Shown in pieces: positions 1 through 7,120 of a DNA stretch of 19,825 bases. The number at the start of each line of letters is the position of its first letter. Position 1 is the stretch's first letter. A program made the position numbers and the translations under genes. The notes beneath the pieces were generated by a model that was not told the origin of the DNA, made no database searches, and saw only the letters and a list, made by a program, of their open reading frames with translations. This stretch comes from an uncultured Capnocytophaga sp. (GTDB lineage Bacteria > Bacteroidota > Bacteroidia > Flavobacteriales > Flavobacteriaceae): the NCBI RefSeq assembly GCF_938029845.1, contig NZ_CALHGG010000009.1, positions 1 through 19,825 of the forward strand. Direction: 5' to 3'.

Positions 1-348
1 AAAGATTTGATTGTTTGGCAACGAGCCATGGAACTTGTTGTGGAGGTATATCAATTAGTAAAAAAGTTACCTAAAGAAGAACTCTTTGCGCTAAGTGATC
101 AAATAAGACGTGCTGTAATTTCTATTCCAAGCAATATTGCTGAAGGACAAGGTAGAAACTCTCCCAAAGAATTTGTTCATTTTTTATCCATTGCAAAGGG
201 TTCAAAAGCAGAGTTGGAAACTCAGTTATTACTCTGTGTAAGAATTAATTATCTAAAAGAATTAGAAATAGAAAAAGCCATGTCTTTAGTAGAAGAAGTC
301 GGAAAAATGCTCAATTCATTACAAAAGAGACTAACCACTAATAACTAA
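1..348 (+). CDS. Four-helix bundle protein, S23/23S rRNA-intervening-sequence type (5' partial)
   Basis: The reading frame is open from base 1 (K-D-L-I-V-W-Q), so the true start lies just outside the window and only a few residues are missing; family members usually begin with a Met a few residues before a LxVWQ motif and are about 115-120 residues long. The TTG at base 7 is not a likely start. The core QIRRAVISIPSNIAEG, followed by a KEFVHFLSIAKGS helix and an ELETQL helix, is the signature of the S23 family. These are small cytosolic four-helix bundles that form pentamers. They were first noted inside intervening sequences of 23S rRNA genes but occur widely elsewhere, and their function is unknown. 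The last codons (TTNN, stop) lie inside a heptamer-phased repeat that runs up to the era start codon. Family assignment is firm; a role is not known. Confidence 0.88.
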   Translation, partial: KDLIVWQRAMELVVEVYQLVKKLPKEELFALSDQIRRAVISIPSNIAEGQGRNSPKEFVHFLSIAKGSKAELETQLLLCVRINYLKELEIEKAMSLVEEVGKMLNSLQKRLTTNN

Positions 349-365
349 TAACTAACAACTAGAAA
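331..365 (+). repeat. Heptamer-phased array between the four-helix-bundle gene and era
   Basis: Five consecutive 7-base words in strict phase, from CTAACCA and CTAATAA to CTAGAAA, end directly at the era ATG. The array supplies the last codons and stop of the upstream gene. It is one of about a dozen similar arrays in this window. Confidence 0.75.
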
Positions 366-1244
366 ATGCACAAATCAGGATTCGTAAATATTATCGGAAA
401 CCCGAATGTAGGGAAATCCACTTTGCTGAACGCCCTTGTAGGCGAGCGGCTTTCTATCATCACCTCCAAGGCACAGACCACAAGGCACCGTATTTTTGGG
501 ATCGTCAGTGGGGAAGACTTCCAAGTAATCTTCTCCGATACCCCTGGGATTATCAAGCCTGCCTACGAGTTGCAGACGTCCATGATGGACTTTGTCAAAG
601 ATGCCTTTGAGGATGCTGATATTCTTATCTATATGGTAGAGATAGGCGAGAAAGACCTCAAAGATGAGGAGTTTTTTAAGAAGATAAACAATGCTAAAGT
701 ACCTGTACTCGTCTTGGTCAATAAGATAGACCGCTCCAATGAGGTCACCGTCAAGGAAGCCTTGACCTACTGGCAGGAGAAGGTACCCAAGGGAGAGGTT
801 TATGCGATTTCGGCTTTGGAGAACTTCAACGTGGAACCCCTTTTCCATCGTATTCTGGAGTTATTGCCTGAATCTCCCGCCTTTTACCCCAAAGACCAAC
901 TCACCGATAAGCCTGAACGCTTCTTTGTCAATGAGACCATACGCGAGAAAATCCTACTGAACTACAAGAAAGAAGTTCCCTATTCGGTAGAGGTAGAGAC
1001 GGAGACCTTCAGCGAGTCGGAAGATATTATTCGTATCCGCAGTATCATCATGGTAGAGCGGGATAGCCAAAAGGGGATTATCATCGGTCACCGTGGTGAA
1101 GCCCTCAAAAGAGTAGGCGTACAAGCCCGCTATGACTTAGAAAAATTCTTTGGTAAGAAAATCCACTTGGAACTCTATGTAAAAGTGAATAAAAACTGGC
1201 GCTCCGACCTTAAACAACTCAGACGATTTGGATACACGAATTAG
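366..1244 (+). CDS. era: GTPase Era
   Basis: Era is an essential Ras-like GTPase that binds the 3' end of 16S rRNA and assists 30S subunit maturation. The 292-residue product has the usual family length. Visible motifs are the G1 P-loop GNPNVGKS (residues 11-18), a G2 threonine region at TTRHRI (38-43), G3 DTPG (58-61), G4 NKID (119-122) and G5 SAL (149-151). The C-terminal half is the type II KH RNA-binding domain, with its GxxG loop at GHRG (241-244) in IIIGHRGEALKRVG. The ATG at 366 follows a heptamer array and no Shine-Dalgarno is evident, as is normal in Bacteroidota. The gene may be co-transcribed with the four-helix-bundle gene 17 bases upstream. All key residues are present. Confidence 0.97.
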   Translation: MHKSGFVNIIGNPNVGKSTLLNALVGERLSIITSKAQTTRHRIFGIVSGEDFQVIFSDTPGIIKPAYELQTSMMDFVKDAFEDADILIYMVEIGEKDLKDEEFFKKINNAKVPVLVLVNKIDRSNEVTVKEALTYWQEKVPKGEVYAISALENFNVEPLFHRILELLPESPAFYPKDQLTDKPERFFVNETIREKILLNYKKEVPYSVEVETETFSESEDIIRIRSIIMVERDSQKGIIIGHRGEALKRVGVQARYDLEKFFGKKIHLELYVKVNKNWRSDLKQLRRFGYTN

Positions 1245-1316
1245 TAGTTAATGAATAATATTATTATAGAATTAGTTAAAAACTATAAAAACACATCTCT
1301 TTTGGGCAAAAGATTG

Positions 1317-1324
1317 TATCTTTG
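1317..1324 (+). promoter_or_regulatory. Bacteroidota-type -7 element (TATCTTTG)
   Basis: TATCTTTG matches the TAnnTTTG -7 consensus and lies 46 bases before the ATG at 1371. A well-spaced -33 TTG is not visible, so the call rests on the -7 element and its position in the spacer after era. Confidence 0.55.
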
Positions 1325-1370
1325 CACAATAAAAACACTCATCTTATAGTTTTCTATAAATCTATTGACT

Positions 1371-1616
1371 ATGAAAATGCTAAACCTTTACCTTCAAGAA
1401 TTAGGAAATGTCTTTATGGAGATTATTTCCTCCATTTCTTCTGTCTTTTCGGATACCCCAATTATGAACAATGAAGCTGAATCAAAAATAAGAACAAAGG
1501 AAGATAGGCAAAGATTTCAAGAAGCAATCAATGAACTGAAAAAAAGTGAAAATAAAGATCAGTCAAAAACTATATTACTTAGTAATAACCAACAAATGAC
1601 CATTGTAGTTAGGTAA
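1371..1616 (+). CDS. Short hypothetical protein, first gene of an AT-rich pair
   Basis: I do not recognise this 81-residue protein. The frame can be opened from a TTG at 1365, but the ATG at 1371 (MKMLNLYLQ) is the simpler start and lies about 46 bases below a TATCTTTG -7 element. The N-terminal third is mildly hydrophobic (LYLQELGNVFMEIISSISSV) and might be an amphipathic or peripheral membrane helix. The middle is a charged, probably helical stretch (KIRTKEDRQRFQEAINELKK), and the tail is short and beta-prone. The stop is 2 bases before the next ATG, so the two genes are very likely translated together. DNA here is visibly more A+T-rich than era or bioB, suggesting accessory origin. No function is proposed. 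Confidence 0.6.
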   Translation: MKMLNLYLQELGNVFMEIISSISSVFSDTPIMNNEAESKIRTKEDRQRFQEAINELKKSENKDQSKTILLSNNQQMTIVVR

Positions 1617-1618
1617 TT

Positions 1619-2731
1619 ATGGAAATAAATCTTGCTCTTAATACAATTATCTATCTTATGATATTTATTGTTCCTGGTCTATTATTTAGGAACTTCTTTT
1701 ATCGCAAGGAATTTTCAAGAGAATTCTATTTTGGTAATTTGTTTGAGAGATTTATATGGACGCTCCTCTTCAGTATTCTTATGCTTATTACCTGCTATTT
1801 TTTGGTGCTTATATCTTTATCTGTTGGTGTGGATTTAGCTCCTGAAATTTCATATGACACTATCAAAGATATCTATAATAACATACATAATGTACAGAAT
1901 GACATCCCTTTCCCTAATAAAGAAAATTTCTCACAGAAAAGTAAAGATTTTTTCTTGCTGATTTTTATTTTGTATGGGCTTTCTGTATTATTAGGCTTTA
2001 TATGTAATAAGTTAGCCCTTGTCTTTAATTTTAACTTCTACAACTATTGGCACGCCCTCTTCAAGGGAAAGCTGAACAAAGCTCCCAATAGAGATCTCAG
2101 ATACTTACATACTGAAATAGATATTCTTACCCATGATAAAGTAATCTATACTGGAAAGATAAAGAACTATTATCTTTCTAAAAACGACACTAATATAGAG
2201 ACTATTGTCTTAGAAAATACCTATAAAAAAGAACAAGGAAAAAACTTCACAGCTATTCTGGGACATAATTTTTGTATTGATAAAGAAGCTATCTTAAATA
2301 TGAATTTAAGTTATGTTTATGAAGAAACAAATAGAGGAGAATATAGAAAATCCTTATCAAAATTATTAAAATACATAGGGATTGGTTTATATTTTCTGCT
2401 GGTTTTTTTCTTTGTCTATATCATAATGAGTAATCAACTTCCCTTTCTAAGAACATTGGCAGATAAAGTCCTCTTTTTCCTTTCTATTTTTATGATCTCT
2501 GTCCCTATTGCGGAAGGATTCCTTACTCTTACATTTCCTAAGAAAGAAAATACTGTTTCCTTTATGTTTTTTGGATTATTAGCTTTTTGGATTTATATAG
2601 GAGTCAGTTTTTGGTGGTTTTTCCCTACCTTATTCATATTAGTAACAGTCTATATATTCATCAACAGAATAAGCACAAAGAAACATAGTAATAAAGAAGG
2701 AGAACAACAGGAAAAGACTGATGAGTTTTGA
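1619..2731 (+). CDS. Six-TM membrane protein of unknown function
   Basis: The 370-residue product has hydrophobic segments at about 8-25, 45-70, 110-136, 251-270, 284-305 and 315-348, with a large soluble loop at about 140-245. The first segment contains IVPGLLFRNFF. The central loop carries YNYWHALFKG, then a beta-rich stretch (EIDILTHDKVIYTGKI) ending in IVLENTYKK. That order (membrane helices, a W-x-x-LF element, then a small SH3/Sm-like strand set) loosely recalls DUF6338-type membrane proteins, but this protein is longer and the resemblance is by eye only. The C-terminus is a hydrophilic Lys/Glu tail. It lies 2 bases after the preceding small gene and shares its AT-rich composition and many Ile/Asn/Lys codons. 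Both may be horizontally acquired. Function unknown. Confidence 0.72.
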   Translation: MEINLALNTIIYLMIFIVPGLLFRNFFYRKEFSREFYFGNLFERFIWTLLFSILMLITCYFLVLISLSVGVDLAPEISYDTIKDIYNNIHNVQNDIPFPNKENFSQKSKDFFLLIFILYGLSVLLGFICNKLALVFNFNFYNYWHALFKGKLNKAPNRDLRYLHTEIDILTHDKVIYTGKIKNYYLSKNDTNIETIVLENTYKKEQGKNFTAILGHNFCIDKEAILNMNLSYVYEETNRGEYRKSLSKLLKYIGIGLYFLLVFFFVYIIMSNQLPFLRTLADKVLFFLSIFMISVPIAEGFLTLTFPKKENTVSFMFFGLLAFWIYIGVSFWWFFPTLFILVTVYIFINRISTKKHSNKEGEQQEKTDEF

Positions 2732-2779
2732 TCTTCTATAATCCTTTTCATGTTAAAACCCTAAAACCCTAAATAAAAA

Positions 2780-3289
2780 ATGTTATTACAGATTCTCTCT
2801 TACTGCTTACCGTCGGTCATAGTCGCCGTGATAGCTTATTTACTATTTCAACAGTACTTCAAGAACGAAGACAGAGCCAGACAATGGCGCCTAAGGAAAG
2901 ACCTTCATAAGGAAGCGCTCCCCTTACGCTTACAGGCTTATGAGCGTCTGACATTGCTTCTTGATCGTACCAGCCCTCAAAAGCTTGCCCTACGAGTAGC
3001 GCCTGCTTCTCAGGACAAAATGGCTTATGAACTATTGCTTATCGAGCATATCAATGCCGAATATGAGCACAACATTACCCAGCAGATTTATGTAAGTAGC
3101 GACCTATGGAATGTGATTCTTATCAGCAAGAACACTACCTTACAGATTATCCATCGTATCGCTACTGATGAGACAATCACCGATGCCCAAAAGCTCCGTG
3201 AGGCGATCATCACCGAATTCACCAACAAGCCCTCCCCTTCGAACCATGCTACTGCTCACTTAGTCAGTGAAGTAACAAGTTTTATATAA
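2780..3289 (+). CDS. Membrane-anchored conserved Bacteroidota protein (DUF7935-like)
   Basis: A 169-residue protein with one N-terminal membrane segment (about 3-24) followed by a charged, mostly helical cytosolic domain. The stretch KEALPLRLQAYERLTLLLDR and the later EYEHNITQQIYVSSDLWNVI match a protein I recall as common and syntenically stable in Flavobacteria, probably DUF7935; the family name is from memory and uncertain. No catalytic motif is visible. Composition is that of the core genome, unlike the two genes before it. A short AAAACCCT doublet lies just upstream. Transcription probably ends at the long inverted repeat at 3294-3334, shared with convergent bioB. No role is known to me. 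Confidence 0.75.
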   Translation: MLLQILSYCLPSVIVAVIAYLLFQQYFKNEDRARQWRLRKDLHKEALPLRLQAYERLTLLLDRTSPQKLALRVAPASQDKMAYELLLIEHINAEYEHNITQQIYVSSDLWNVILISKNTTLQIIHRIATDETITDAQKLREAIITEFTNKPSPSNHATAHLVSEVTSFI

Positions 3290-3293
3290 GTAA

Positions 3294-3334
3294 AAAAGAG
3301 AAGAATGAATAATGATTATTCACTCTTCTCTTTT
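3294..3334. terminator. Bidirectional terminator between convergent genes
   Basis: Two 20-base arms (3294-3313 and 3315-3334) flank a single G and pair at 19 of 20 positions. Each outer end is AAAAGAG or CTCTTTT, so a T-rich run follows the stem on both strands. It sits between the + gene ending at 3289 and bioB ending at 3348. The right part is in 7-base phase with the repeat that runs into the bioB 3' end. Confidence 0.8.
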
Positions 3335-3372
3335 CACTATTAATTATTTATTGTTCACTTTTCACTTTATTC
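3315..3372. repeat. Heptamer-phased array overlapping the bioB 3' end
   Basis: Read on the minus strand, words such as GTGAAAA, GTGAACA, ATAAATA, ATTAATA and GTGAATA follow each other in 7-base phase. The array encodes the last six BioB residues (KVKSEQ) and the stop codon. Confidence 0.65.
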
Positions 3373-4409
3373 GGTCTAGACCACTTAGGTTTTTCACCGA
3401 GGGCAGGTATTTGAGAATCTGCCGCTTCCACTGTAGTGGGTTGTGGGTGTTTCTCGAATGGTTTTTGGGTACGCATACCTAAGACTTCTAGCATGTGCAT
3501 ATCCTCCTTGATATCAGGATTAGGAGTTGTCAGGAGTTTGTCCCCTGCAAAGATAGAGTTAGCCCCTGCAAAGAAGCACAAGGCTTGTCCTTCACGGGAC
3601 ATATTCATACGACCTGCTGAAAGACGTACTTGAGACTGAGGCATCACGATGCGGGCAGTGGCTATCATACGTACCATTTCCCAAATATCCACTGGAGGTA
3701 GCTCCTCAAGGGGTGTCCCCTCAATAGGTACTAAGGCATTGATAGGCACCGACTCAGGTTGTGGGTCAAGGGTAGAGAGTGCCACGAGCATCTTAGCCCT
3801 ATCTTCCAATGCTTCACCCATACCGATAATCCCCCCACTACATACGGTGATACTCGTTTTGCGTACATTTTCTATAGTCTTGAGGCGGTCTTCGTAGCTA
3901 CGGGTAGTGACGATTTCCTGATAATAATCCTCGGAAGTATCTAAGTTGTGGTTATAGGCATAAAGACCTGCTTCGGAGAGGCGTTTGGCTTGGTTTTCAG
4001 TAAGCATTCCAAGGGTACAGCACACCTCCATATCCAACTTGTTAATGGTACGTACCATCTCCAATACTTGTTCGAACTCAGGGCCGTCTTTGACATTGCG
4101 CCAAGCTGCCCCCATGCACACACGGGAACTTCCAGAGGCTTTGGCACGCAAGGCTTGTGCCTTCACTTGGGAAATGCTCATCATCGGTTCTATTTCCACC
4201 TCGGTTTGATAGCGTGCCGACTGCGAGCAGTAGCAACAATCCTCTGAGCAGCCTCCTGTCTTGACCGAGAGCAAGGTAGATACCTGCACTGTATTGGGGT
4301 CGTGGTACTTACGATGCACTGTAGCTGCCTCGTAAAGTAAGTCCATCAAGGGCTTGTTATAGATAGCGATAATCTCCTCTGGTGTCCAGTTATGTCGTAT
4401 TTCGTTCAT
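3348..4409 (-). CDS. bioB: Biotin synthase
   Basis: BioB is the radical-SAM enzyme that inserts sulphur into dethiobiotin, the last step of biotin synthesis, in the cytosol. In this 353-residue protein the [4Fe-4S] ligands are C54, C58 and C61 in GGCSEDCCYCSQS. The [2Fe-2S] (sacrificial sulphur) ligands correspond to C98, C130, C190 and R262 (VRLSAGR). YNHNLDTS (152-159) and the GGIIGMGE loop (192-199) are also typical. The C-terminus is slightly long, and its last six residues are encoded by the flanking heptamer array. The ATG at 4409 lies about 29 bases below a TAATTTTG -7 element. No other bio gene lies in the window, so bioB is isolated here. Confidence 0.97.
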   Translation of the reverse strand: MNEIRHNWTPEEIIAIYNKPLMDLLYEAATVHRKYHDPNTVQVSTLLSVKTGGCSEDCCYCSQSARYQTEVEIEPMMSISQVKAQALRAKASGSSRVCMGAAWRNVKDGPEFEQVLEMVRTINKLDMEVCCTLGMLTENQAKRLSEAGLYAYNHNLDTSEDYYQEIVTTRSYEDRLKTIENVRKTSITVCSGGIIGMGEALEDRAKMLVALSTLDPQPESVPINALVPIEGTPLEELPPVDIWEMVRMIATARIVMPQSQVRLSAGRMNMSREGQALCFFAGANSIFAGDKLLTTPNPDIKEDMHMLEVLGMRTQKPFEKHPQPTTVEAADSQIPALGEKPKWSRPNKVKSEQ

Positions 4410-4437
4410 GGTCTTTCTAATGAAATATTACAAGGGG

Positions 4438-4445
4438 CAAAATTA
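4438..4445 (-). promoter_or_regulatory. bioB -7 element (TAATTTTG)
   Basis: On the minus strand TAATTTTG fits TAnnTTTG and predicts a leader of about 20 bases before the bioB ATG. No clear -33 TTG is seen because the upstream DNA is a repeat array. Confidence 0.55.
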
Positions 4446-4450
4446 CAAAA

Positions 4451-4590
4451 TTTAATTGTTAATTATTAATTGGTAACTGTTAATTTAGTAGTTAGTGATT
4501 AGTGGTTAGTAGTCAGTTTTTAGATAAGTACCTAAATACTAAAACCTAAGCACTTTTTTACTTTTTATCTTTTACTTCTTACTTTTATTC
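4451..4590. repeat. Longest heptamer-phased array (20 units) between bioB and rnz
   Basis: Twenty consecutive 7-base words fill 140 bases without a phase break. They begin with TTTAATT and GTTAATT, change gradually to TAGTAGT, TAGTGAT and TAGTGGT, then to AATACTA and AAACCTA, and end as TTTTACT and TCTTACT. Adjacent words are usually one or two changes apart. The array ends one base before the rnz -7 element. Confidence 0.85.
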
Positions 4591-4591
4591 G

Positions 4592-4599
4592 TATCTTTG
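4592..4599 (+). promoter_or_regulatory. rnz -7 element (TATCTTTG)
   Basis: TATCTTTG fits TAnnTTTG. It lies 18 bases before the ATG at 4618, so the leader would be only about 10 bases. The in-frame TTG at 4597 is part of this element and cannot be the start codon if the element is used. Confidence 0.7.
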
Positions 4600-4617
4600 C
4601 AAAGAATTTTAAAACTA

Positions 4618-5529
4618 ATGAAATTAACTACATTAGGCTGTCATAGTGCTTCACCAAGGGATAAGGCACGCACCACTGCCCAGCTCTTGGAGATGCGCGG
4701 GCATCTGTTCCTTATTGACTGTGGGGAGGGAACACAAATGGCACTAAGACAATCAGGGGCTAAGTTTGCCCGTATCAAGCATATATTTATCTCCCACCTC
4801 CATGGCGATCATTTCTACGGATTGGCGGGGCTAATCTCTACTTTCCAATTACAAGGCAGGGAGGCGGAGTTGCATATCCATGCCCCTAAGGGCGCCAAGG
4901 ATGCGATGCTCTTGCTACTAAAAGTCAGTGGAGCACACATGGTTTTCCCGCTATACTTTCATGAGCTAGAGAGCAAGGAGAGTGAGGTCATTTTTGAAGA
5001 TGACAAGCTCTCAGTAACCACCATTCCTCTTGACCACCGTATCTATGCCAATGGCTTTCTGTTCAAGGAGAAAAACAAGGAACGCAAGCTCAATGCAGAT
5101 GCCGTACAGGAATATGGTATAGACGTTTGCTATTACCAAAATATCAAGAACGGTAGGGACGTTATTCTAGAGACTGGAGAGTGTATCCCCAATGAGGTGC
5201 TGAGTTTTCCCCCAGCCCCTGCGCAGAGCTATGCCTTTTGTAGTGATACCGCTTATCTGCCCAAAATAGTTCCGCTGATTGAGGGGGTACAAGTGCTCTA
5301 TCACGAGAGTACTTTTCTTGAGGACAATCATGCCTTAGCAGAGAAAACCAAACACTCCACTGCCCTTGAAGCCGCAAAAATCGCCCGATCAGCAGGAGTC
5401 CAAACCCTTATCCTAGGTCACTACTCTTCCCGCTATAAGGACAAACGAGTTTTCCAAGAAGAAGCCCAAACGATCTTCCCTAATACGCTACTGAGTGAAG
5501 ACGGGAAGGAGTTTAACTTTAGTGAATAG
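4618..5529 (+). CDS. rnz: Ribonuclease Z
   Basis: RNase Z is a zinc-dependent beta-lactamase-fold endonuclease that trims the 3' end of tRNA precursors. The 303-residue product begins MKLTTLGCHSA, the usual family N-terminus, so I chose the ATG at 4618 over an in-frame TTG at 4597 that lies in the promoter. Metal-binding residues are H60, H62, D64 and H65 (HLHGDH), H140 (LDHR), D210 (CSDTAY), H246 (KHST) and H268 (GHYSSRY). The substrate-binding flexible arm would be about 143-185. The last residues (FSE) and stop codon lie in a heptamer repeat that continues downstream. The gene is divergent from bioB. The catalytic set is complete. Confidence 0.96.
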   Translation: MKLTTLGCHSASPRDKARTTAQLLEMRGHLFLIDCGEGTQMALRQSGAKFARIKHIFISHLHGDHFYGLAGLISTFQLQGREAELHIHAPKGAKDAMLLLLKVSGAHMVFPLYFHELESKESEVIFEDDKLSVTTIPLDHRIYANGFLFKEKNKERKLNADAVQEYGIDVCYYQNIKNGRDVILETGECIPNEVLSFPPAPAQSYAFCSDTAYLPKIVPLIEGVQVLYHESTFLEDNHALAEKTKHSTALEAAKIARSAGVQTLILGHYSSRYKDKRVFQEEAQTIFPNTLLSEDGKEFNFSE

Positions 5530-5560
5530 TGAAGAATGAAAAGTGAAAAATAATTAGGAG
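5519..5560 (+). repeat. Heptamer-phased array at the rnz 3' end
   Basis: Words TTAGTGA, ATAGTGA, AGAATGA, AAAGTGA and AAAATAA follow in 7-base phase and include the rnz stop codon (5527-5529). A second short A-rich 7-phase stretch (AAAACTT, AAAACTA) at about 5591-5618 precedes the next gene. Confidence 0.7.
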
Positions 5561-5622
5561 CCTCCTATTGGGGCGCTTTTAGAGATACCTGAAAATTAAA
5601 AACTTAAAACTAAAAACTGAAT

Positions 5623-6066
5623 ATGTTATATCAACTACTTAAAAACACCCACTCACTTACTGCCTATATCGTATTGGTAGTGCTTTGTTTTGCTGTGATC
5701 AATGCCTTATTGGGCGTATGGCAAAAACGTCCATATAGCAAGAAAGACTTGCGTATCAACTTATTTGCATTGATATTCACGCATTTACAAGTCACTCTAG
5801 GGCTTATCCTCTATTTTGTAACACCTCTTTTCCAAAGCTGGTCAGCTATGGGAGCAGGCGTGATGAAGGATGCTTATCTGAGAAAGATGTTAGTGGAGCA
5901 CCCCTTTGGTATTGTGGCGGTAACCCTTATTACTATTGGCTGGTCGCTACACAAAAAGCAGAAAACGGATGTAGGTGCTTTCAAGCGTATCCTTATTTTC
6001 TACAGTATAGGATTATTGCTTATTTTGGGCGTATTGCCTTGGAAAACGTGGATGGCTGCCTTCTGA
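5623..6066 (+). CDS. Four-TM conserved membrane protein with conserved-looking histidines
   Basis: A 147-residue integral membrane protein with helices at about 11-33, 47-68, 93-110 and 122-141. Histidines sit at or near helix ends or within helices (H10, H54, H93, H110). That pattern would fit haem-b coordination in a cytochrome-b-like four-helix bundle, but this is inference, since such proteins in Flavobacteria are usually left as hypothetical. It is the first gene of a compact operon with recX and the TatD-type hydrolase; its TGA overlaps the recX ATG by one base (TGATG), which implies translational coupling. No signal peptide apart from the first helix. No function can be assigned. Confidence 0.8.
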   Translation: MLYQLLKNTHSLTAYIVLVVLCFAVINALLGVWQKRPYSKKDLRINLFALIFTHLQVTLGLILYFVTPLFQSWSAMGAGVMKDAYLRKMLVEHPFGIVAVTLITIGWSLHKKQKTDVGAFKRILIFYSIGLLLILGVLPWKTWMAAF

Positions 6067-6551
6067 TGATGAGCGAAACGGTAAAAACTTATACGGTAGA
6101 GGAAGCCAAACGACGTATGGAGCGCTATTGTGCCTATCAAGAGCGTTGTCACAAAGAAGTGACTGCCAAGCTCCGACAGATGCGTATGATTCCCGAAGCG
6201 ATAGATGTTATTGTAGCGTACCTTATTGAGGAGAATTTTCTCAATGAGGAACGCTTTGCTCGTAGCTATGCAAGGGGTAAGTTCCGTTTTAAGAAATGGG
6301 GACGCGTACGTATCACCCGTGAGCTGAAGTTTCGCGATATCTCCCGCTACAACATAGCTTGTGCCATGGAAGAAATCGAAGACGATTACCAAGAGGTTTT
6401 TGATACTTTGGCAGAGAAAAAGGCAGACACTATCACCGAGAAGAATATTCAAAAAGCACGTCGCAAATTGGCTGACTACCTACTCTACAAAGGATGGGAG
6501 TCCTCTATGGTATATGCCAAGGCGGTAGAACTCTTTCCCTATGACGATTAA
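6066..6551 (+). CDS. recX: Regulatory protein RecX
   Basis: RecX binds RecA filaments and limits recombinase activity. The 161-residue protein has the usual three-repeat helical layout. The signature segment LNEERFARSYARGKF (59-73), followed by KKWGRVRITREL, identifies the family, and the N-terminal EEAKRRMERYCAYQERCHKEV matches the first repeat. The ATG at 6066 overlaps the upstream stop codon; a TTG at 6039 is in frame but would lie well inside the preceding gene. A second ATG at 6069 is also possible. The 3' end overlaps the next gene by 11 bases. recA itself is not in the window, as is common in this phylum. Confidence 0.92.
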   Translation: MMSETVKTYTVEEAKRRMERYCAYQERCHKEVTAKLRQMRMIPEAIDVIVAYLIEENFLNEERFARSYARGKFRFKKWGRVRITRELKFRDISRYNIACAMEEIEDDYQEVFDTLAEKKADTITEKNIQKARRKLADYLLYKGWESSMVYAKAVELFPYDD

Positions 6552-7089
6552 TCCACTTTTCCCCTATCCTAACATACACACCCACAAGGCAAAAAATAGT
6601 CAGGAGGTACAGAATTGTTTCCCCGAAGACTCCTATGAGCAGGGCGTATTCTCGGTAGGTATTCACCCTTGTTATATCATTGAGGACGGTCAGGCGCAAT
6701 GGGAAAAGGTTGCCAAGCGTGCCTCCCACCCGCTATGTGTAGCCATAGGCGAATGTGGATTGGACAAGCGCGCCTCCACTCCCCTCCCCCTGCAAATAGC
6801 CCTTTTTGAGCAGCATATCGCCCTTGCCGAAGAGCTACATAAGCCCCTGATTATCCATTGCGTAAAGAGCTATGGGGAGCTTATCGGTCTGCGTAAGAAG
6901 AGTGGTGCCACAGGTCTGTGGATTCTCCATGGCTTTCATAAGAGTGAAGCCCTCGCGCATGAACTCTTGCGTGTGGGTATCAAGCTCTCTTTCAATATCA
7001 CCTTACTGCACGACCCTCGCCTGAAACACTTAACTGAAACACTCCCTAGAGAGGATTTTTTCTTTGAGACAGACGAAAACAATGACTAG
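6541..7089 (+). CDS. TatD-family metal-dependent hydrolase, 3' end apparently truncated
   Basis: TatD-type hydrolases are TIM-barrel metal-dependent DNases or phosphoesterases. The 182-residue product carries the family ligands: HTH (13-15), E71 in GECGLD, H106 in IIHCVK, H130 in LHGFH and D178 in ETDEN. Normal family members continue for roughly 30-40 residues after the LETD motif, with two helices that close the barrel; here the frame stops four residues later. The stop (7087-7089) is the first codon contributed by a 35-base heptamer array. Removing exactly those 35 bases restores an open frame to 7241 that resembles the missing helices (see findings). The protein may therefore be non-functional or altered. 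It overlaps recX by 11 bases. Confidence 0.85.
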   Translation: MTINPLFPYPNIHTHKAKNSQEVQNCFPEDSYEQGVFSVGIHPCYIIEDGQAQWEKVAKRASHPLCVAIGECGLDKRASTPLPLQIALFEQHIALAEELHKPLIIHCVKSYGELIGLRKKSGATGLWILHGFHKSEALAHELLRVGIKLSFNITLLHDPRLKHLTETLPREDFFFETDENND

Positions 7090-7120
7090 TGGTTAGTAGT
7101 TAGTGATTAGTGATTAGTGA
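7086..7120 (+). repeat. 35-bp array of five heptamers at the TatD break point
   Basis: Exactly five 7-base words (CTAGTGG, TTAGTAG, then TTAGTGA three times). It shifts the reading frame by two and places stops in the interrupted gene. Confidence 0.85.

Noticed and set aside
1..348. Intervening sequence of a 23S rRNA gene
   Set aside because: The four-helix-bundle protein is of that family, but era follows and no rRNA sequence is visible in the window; sequence upstream of base 1 is not available.
375..848. Long minus-strand open frame opposite era
   Set aside because: It lies fully inside era, whose GTPase motifs are complete, and the translated protein has no recognisable domain.
2755..2774. 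AAAACCCT doublet resembling a ciliate or plant telomere repeat
   Set aside because: Only two copies, in an internal spacer of a bacterial gene cluster; better seen as a short member of the local tandem-word repeats.
4451..4590. CRISPR array
   Set aside because: The units are adjacent degenerate 7-mers with no fixed repeat, no spacers and no cas genes in the window.
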